From positions 1 through 6,666 of the forward strand of contig SKGY01000106.1 in the NCBI GenBank assembly GCA_007117235.1: a stretch of 6,666 nt of DNA, read 5' to 3'. Under the pieces are notes generated by a model, which ran no database searches, was not told the DNA's origin, and worked only from the letters and a program-made list of their open reading frames with translations. Origin of the DNA: Balneolaceae bacterium (GTDB lineage Bacteria > Bacteroidota > Rhodothermia > Balneolales > Balneolaceae). Position numbers and translations under genes: made by a program. This document shows positions 3,855 to 6,666 of the stretch, in pieces. Every line of letters starts with the position of its first letter. Position 1 is the first letter of the stretch.

Positions 3855-6666
3855 ATGAAAATAACCGAACTAACACTTAAGAACAGAACGGTAATAATTG
3901 TACTTACAGCGATTTTAATTATTGCCGGTGCATTCAGTTACAGTTCCATTCCAAAAGAGTCTAACCCCTCCATAGAGATTCCCATATTTATCGTAAATAC
4001 TGTTTACCCCGGTATTTCACCGTCTGATATGGAATCACTCATAACGCAGCCTATTGAGAGAGAACTTCAGGGCATTAATGGTGTAAAAGACATACGATCT
4101 ACTACAACAGAGAGCTTTAGTAGTGTGGTGGTCGAATTTGATCTTGATGTACCAATCAGTATAGCAAGTCAAAGAGTTCGGGAACGGGTTGATCTGGCAA
4201 GAACAGAATTACCACCGGATGCTGAAGAGCCATTTATCGTAGAGATAGATCTCGACGATTTCCCAATTATGACAATTAATCTCGCGGCAGATTATCCATT
4301 GTCGCGACTTACTGAACTCGCAGAACGTCTTAAAGATGAAGTTGAGACATCGTCTGGAATACGTGAAGTTGAAATGATCGGAGATGTAGAGAGAGAGGTT
4401 CAGGTTAACGTAGATCTGGCAGCGTTAAACGGATATGGGCTTGGATTTGGGCAATTAATCAATGCAATTCAGGGACAGAATCTGACTATTCCCGGGGGGA
4501 CAGTTGATGTAGACAGAATGAATTATCTGGTAAGGGTGAGCGGCGAATTTGAGAACCCTGCAGAGATTGAAAATTTAGTGGTAGCGCGACCGATGGGTGA
4601 AGGCCCTCATGGTCCCGGATTGGTATATATGCGGGATGTGGCAAATGTGTTTTTTGGATTTAAAGAGAGAGAAAGTTTTGCCAGGCTACGTGCTTATAAA
4701 ATTGAAGAGAATGGCAAACTTGTTGATCTGCCGGATGCTGAAATAGGAGACAATCAGGTAATCAGTCTGAACGTAAAAAAACGTCCGGGAGTAAATATAC
4801 TCGATACAGTTGCCGAGGTGATGGAAGTTGTAGAAAACTTTGCTGTTCCGGCAGGTACAAGTGTCATTATTACCGGAGACACCAGTGAGGATGTGACTAA
4901 ACTTATTTCAGATCTCGAAAACAGTATCATCAGCGGTATGTTGTTTGTGATACTTGTACTTGTATTCTTTTTAGGATTGAGAAATGCATTGTTGGTAGGG
5001 ACAGCTGTTCCACTATCTATTTTAATAGGCTTTATAGTTCTTTTAACTCTTGGTTACTCGGCTAACTTTATCATATTGTTTAGTTTGATTATTGCCCTTG
5101 GTCTATTGGTTGATAACTCGATCGTGGTTGTGGAAAATATTTACCGATACCGTGAATTAGGTTACGAAAGATTTGAAGCGGCAAAATTAGCCACAGACGA
5201 AGTTGGATACGCCCTTATTGCTGCTACATCAACACTGTTGGCAGCTTTTATACCTATGACATTCTGGCCTGGAATAATCGGACAATTCATGGGTTATTTG
5301 CCACTAACATTGATTATTGTGCTTCTCTGCTCTCTGTTTGTGGCGTTGGTTCTTTATCCTGTACTTACTGCTTATTTGGTACGGTTAGACACTGACGAGA
5401 AAAAAGAGCGTTCAAACTTTATGAAGGGCGTGGGAATTGGGATAAGTATATTTTTAGCTGTCGCAGTCGGCATGGCTAACATGACTACTCTCGTCGTCTC
5501 TGTACTTACCATTATATTTTTTGTTCTTTCATACAGATATATCATCAAGCCTGTATCTACAGTGTTTAATGATCGCATGTTTCCAAGAGTGCTGAAGTAT
5601 TATAAAGTGATGCTAAGGGCTTTCCTTAAGAGAGACTACACAGTTAAATATTCTTTTTTAAGAAACACACTTTCACTTCTTAGTTTGAGCCTTGCGCTTT
5701 TACTCGCAATATTAGGAGGTGTTGTTGGTCTATTTTCACCTGCATCAACTATTCTTTTTGCATTAGCAGGTATATTTGGTGCAATCGGTTTTGTATTAGT
5801 TGTAATTCATTTCATTGAAGCAATATTCATAGGTGGTAAGGTGTCCATATTTTTTGGTCTTACGCTTGCTGTGCTCAATGCTTCCATATTGATGTTGGTA
5901 TCTCTGGGCAACCCTGTTTCTTTGTCTGTGTGGCTTATATTGATGTCTGTGCCACTATTACTGATTATAATAGGTGCATTTGGGATGCTCAGAAAATCAA
6001 ATAAATCGCTCATCCTAACAGATAATAGAGCGTTGCTGTTAAATGCAGTTATGGGTTCACTTTTCGCAATTTTTGGATTGTTTGTACTAGCCCCAACGGG
6101 TGTTGAGTTTTTCCCTGAAACTGACCCGAGCAGAATTATTATTGAGCTGGAAGGCCCAATAGGGATGAATGTAAATGCGAGTAATGTAATTGCATTGGAT
6201 GTTCAGGATCGCATTTATAAACTTATTGATGAAGATCCTAACGTAAAGGCCAACATCGAAAACATTCAGACAAATGTTGGAGTTGCCGGCGACCCGTTTT
6301 TTGGAGGTGGTGGTCAAAGTCCTGAAATGTCACGGTTAACCATCAATTTGATAGACTTTGGAGACAGGCCGGAACCTTCAGCAACTACTTTAACTAAATT
6401 GAGAGATGTTGTTAGGGATATCCCTGATATCATTGTAAAGATAGAAGGTGAGCAACAGGGACCTCCTACAGGTGCTCCGGTAAATATTGAAATCTCCGGT
6501 GAAAATTTTGATGAAATTTCACGAATCACGGAAGAGATCTATCAAAAGTTGATTGAGGCGTCCGCAACTCAGGCTGTTCCAGGCCTGGTTGATGTGCGTA
6601 ATAATATAAGTGGAGGCTTGCCGGAGTATCGCATTCTGGTTGACTATGAGAGAGCCAGTCGTTTTG
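3855..6666 (+). CDS. RND-family efflux permease with extra membrane segments (C-terminus beyond window)
   Basis: This is the proton-driven inner-membrane pump of the tripartite system. 937 codons are open to the window edge. TM1 spans about residues 13-32. The first porter region has Y-P-G-I-S-P-S-D-M-E and T-Q-P-I-E-R-E-L (51-71). TM2-TM6 span about 358-511 and include the TM4 signature G-L-L-V-D-N-S-I-V-V-V-E-N (416-428). The second porter half begins with V-E-F-F-P-E-T-D (750-757) and contains G-P-P-T-G-A-P-V-N-I-E-I-S-G. The window ends before the second docking segment and TM8-TM12. The pattern resembles hydrophobe/amphiphile exporters more than CusA-like metal pumps, but the substrate is unknown. 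Oddities: about 180-190 extra residues with about six hydrophobic segments between TM6 and TM7, a 20-residue acidic insert near 279-301, and Asn421 where AcrB has the second Asp of its TM4 pair. No frameshift is seen. The start ATG has no Shine-Dalgarno sequence. Confidence 0.95.
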   Translation, partial: MKITELTLKNRTVIIVLTAILIIAGAFSYSSIPKESNPSIEIPIFIVNTVYPGISPSDMESLITQPIERELQGINGVKDIRSTTTESFSSVVVEFDLDVPISIASQRVRERVDLARTELPPDAEEPFIVEIDLDDFPIMTINLAADYPLSRLTELAERLKDEVETSSGIREVEMIGDVEREVQVNVDLAALNGYGLGFGQLINAIQGQNLTIPGGTVDVDRMNYLVRVSGEFENPAEIENLVVARPMGEGPHGPGLVYMRDVANVFFGFKERESFARLRAYKIEENGKLVDLPDAEIGDNQVISLNVKKRPGVNILDTVAEVMEVVENFAVPAGTSVIITGDTSEDVTKLISDLENSIISGMLFVILVLVFFLGLRNALLVGTAVPLSILIGFIVLLTLGYSANFIILFSLIIALGLLVDNSIVVVENIYRYRELGYERFEAAKLATDEVGYALIAATSTLLAAFIPMTFWPGIIGQFMGYLPLTLIIVLLCSLFVALVLYPVLTAYLVRLDTDEKKERSNFMKGVGIGISIFLAVAVGMANMTTLVVSVLTIIFFVLSYRYIIKPVSTVFNDRMFPRVLKYYKVMLRAFLKRDYTVKYSFLRNTLSLLSLSLALLLAILGGVVGLFSPASTILFALAGIFGAIGFVLVVIHFIEAIFIGGKVSIFFGLTLAVLNASILMLVSLGNPVSLSVWLILMSVPLLLIIIGAFGMLRKSNKSLILTDNRALLLNAVMGSLFAIFGLFVLAPTGVEFFPETDPSRIIIELEGPIGMNVNASNVIALDVQDRIYKLIDEDPNVKANIENIQTNVGVAGDPFFGGGGQSPEMSRLTINLIDFGDRPEPSATTLTKLRDVVRDIPDIIVKIEGEQQGPPTGAPVNIEISGENFDEISRITEEIYQKLIEASATQAVPGLVDVRNNISGGLPEYRILVDYERASRF
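5427..5990 (+). other. Membrane insertion inside the RND permease between TM6 and TM7
   Basis: This segment encodes residues 525-712 of the permease. By eye it has hydrophobic stretches at about 525-543, 545-564, 605-627, 632-659, 663-684 and 690-712. A basic, amphipathic cytoplasmic-type stretch (571-603, with F-P-R-V-L-K-Y-Y-K-V-M-L-R) separates the first two from the last four and resembles the normal linker helix of RND pumps. Canonical TM7 follows at about 726-747, just before E-F-F-P-E. An even number of added helices would keep the two halves in the correct orientation. AcrB has only a linker of about 40 residues here. The helix count is a reading by eye. Confidence 0.7.

Noticed and set aside
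5390..6040. Possibility that the long hydrophobic region is a separate gene or a frameshifted fusion
   Set aside because: The frame is continuous from 3855 to the window end with no stop, and canonical TM6 and TM7/F-F-P-E motifs flank the region, so it is an in-frame insertion in one protein.
5372..6529. Several 68-76-residue minus-strand frames under the permease
   Set aside because: All are antisense to a continuous permease frame with clear RND motifs and have no independent support.

Overview
The window looks like chromosomal DNA from a Gram-negative, AT-rich bacterium, most likely of the Bacteroidota/Balneolota/Rhodothermota group. This assignment is an inference. It rests on the style of the proteins (a lipoprotein-type adaptor, a long-loop TolC-like outer-membrane protein, an RND permease with extra membrane segments), the low GC content and the near absence of Shine-Dalgarno sequences. 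No RNA gene, mobile element, CRISPR array or origin was seen.

Layout: bases 1-157 hold, on the minus strand, the first 52 codons of an EamA/DMT-type membrane transporter that runs off the left edge. A 153-bp divergent region (158-310) follows, with a candidate promoter and two operator-like repeats. On the plus strand come a TetR-family repressor (311-964), a TolC-like outer-membrane efflux protein (about 1059-2675), an RND/HlyD-type periplasmic adaptor lipoprotein (about 2680-3807) and an RND inner-membrane permease (from 3855, cut by the right edge after 937 codons). No gap between the plus-strand genes exceeds about 100 bp, and the adaptor nearly abuts the outer-membrane protein gene.

How it works together: the last three genes encode the complete set for a tripartite envelope-spanning efflux pump, with a proton-driven permease, an adaptor and an outer-membrane duct. 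The TetR protein is the obvious local repressor. The sequence supports this directly: a 13-bp motif of the form TGACYATCAGTCA lies just before the tetR start and again exactly over the tetR stop codon, ahead of the pump genes. A third, diverged copy lies 18 bp upstream of the first. This suggests that one ligand-responsive repressor controls both itself and the pump.

The most unusual item is the permease. Between canonical TM6 and TM7, where AcrB-type pumps have a short cytoplasmic linker, it carries about 180-190 extra residues with roughly six hydrophobic segments in one uninterrupted frame. Two candidate RNA hairpins, one in the leader of the outer-membrane protein gene and one directly before the permease start, are further points of interest. 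Otherwise this is a conventional drug/solute efflux locus; I do not see evidence of a wholly new system.
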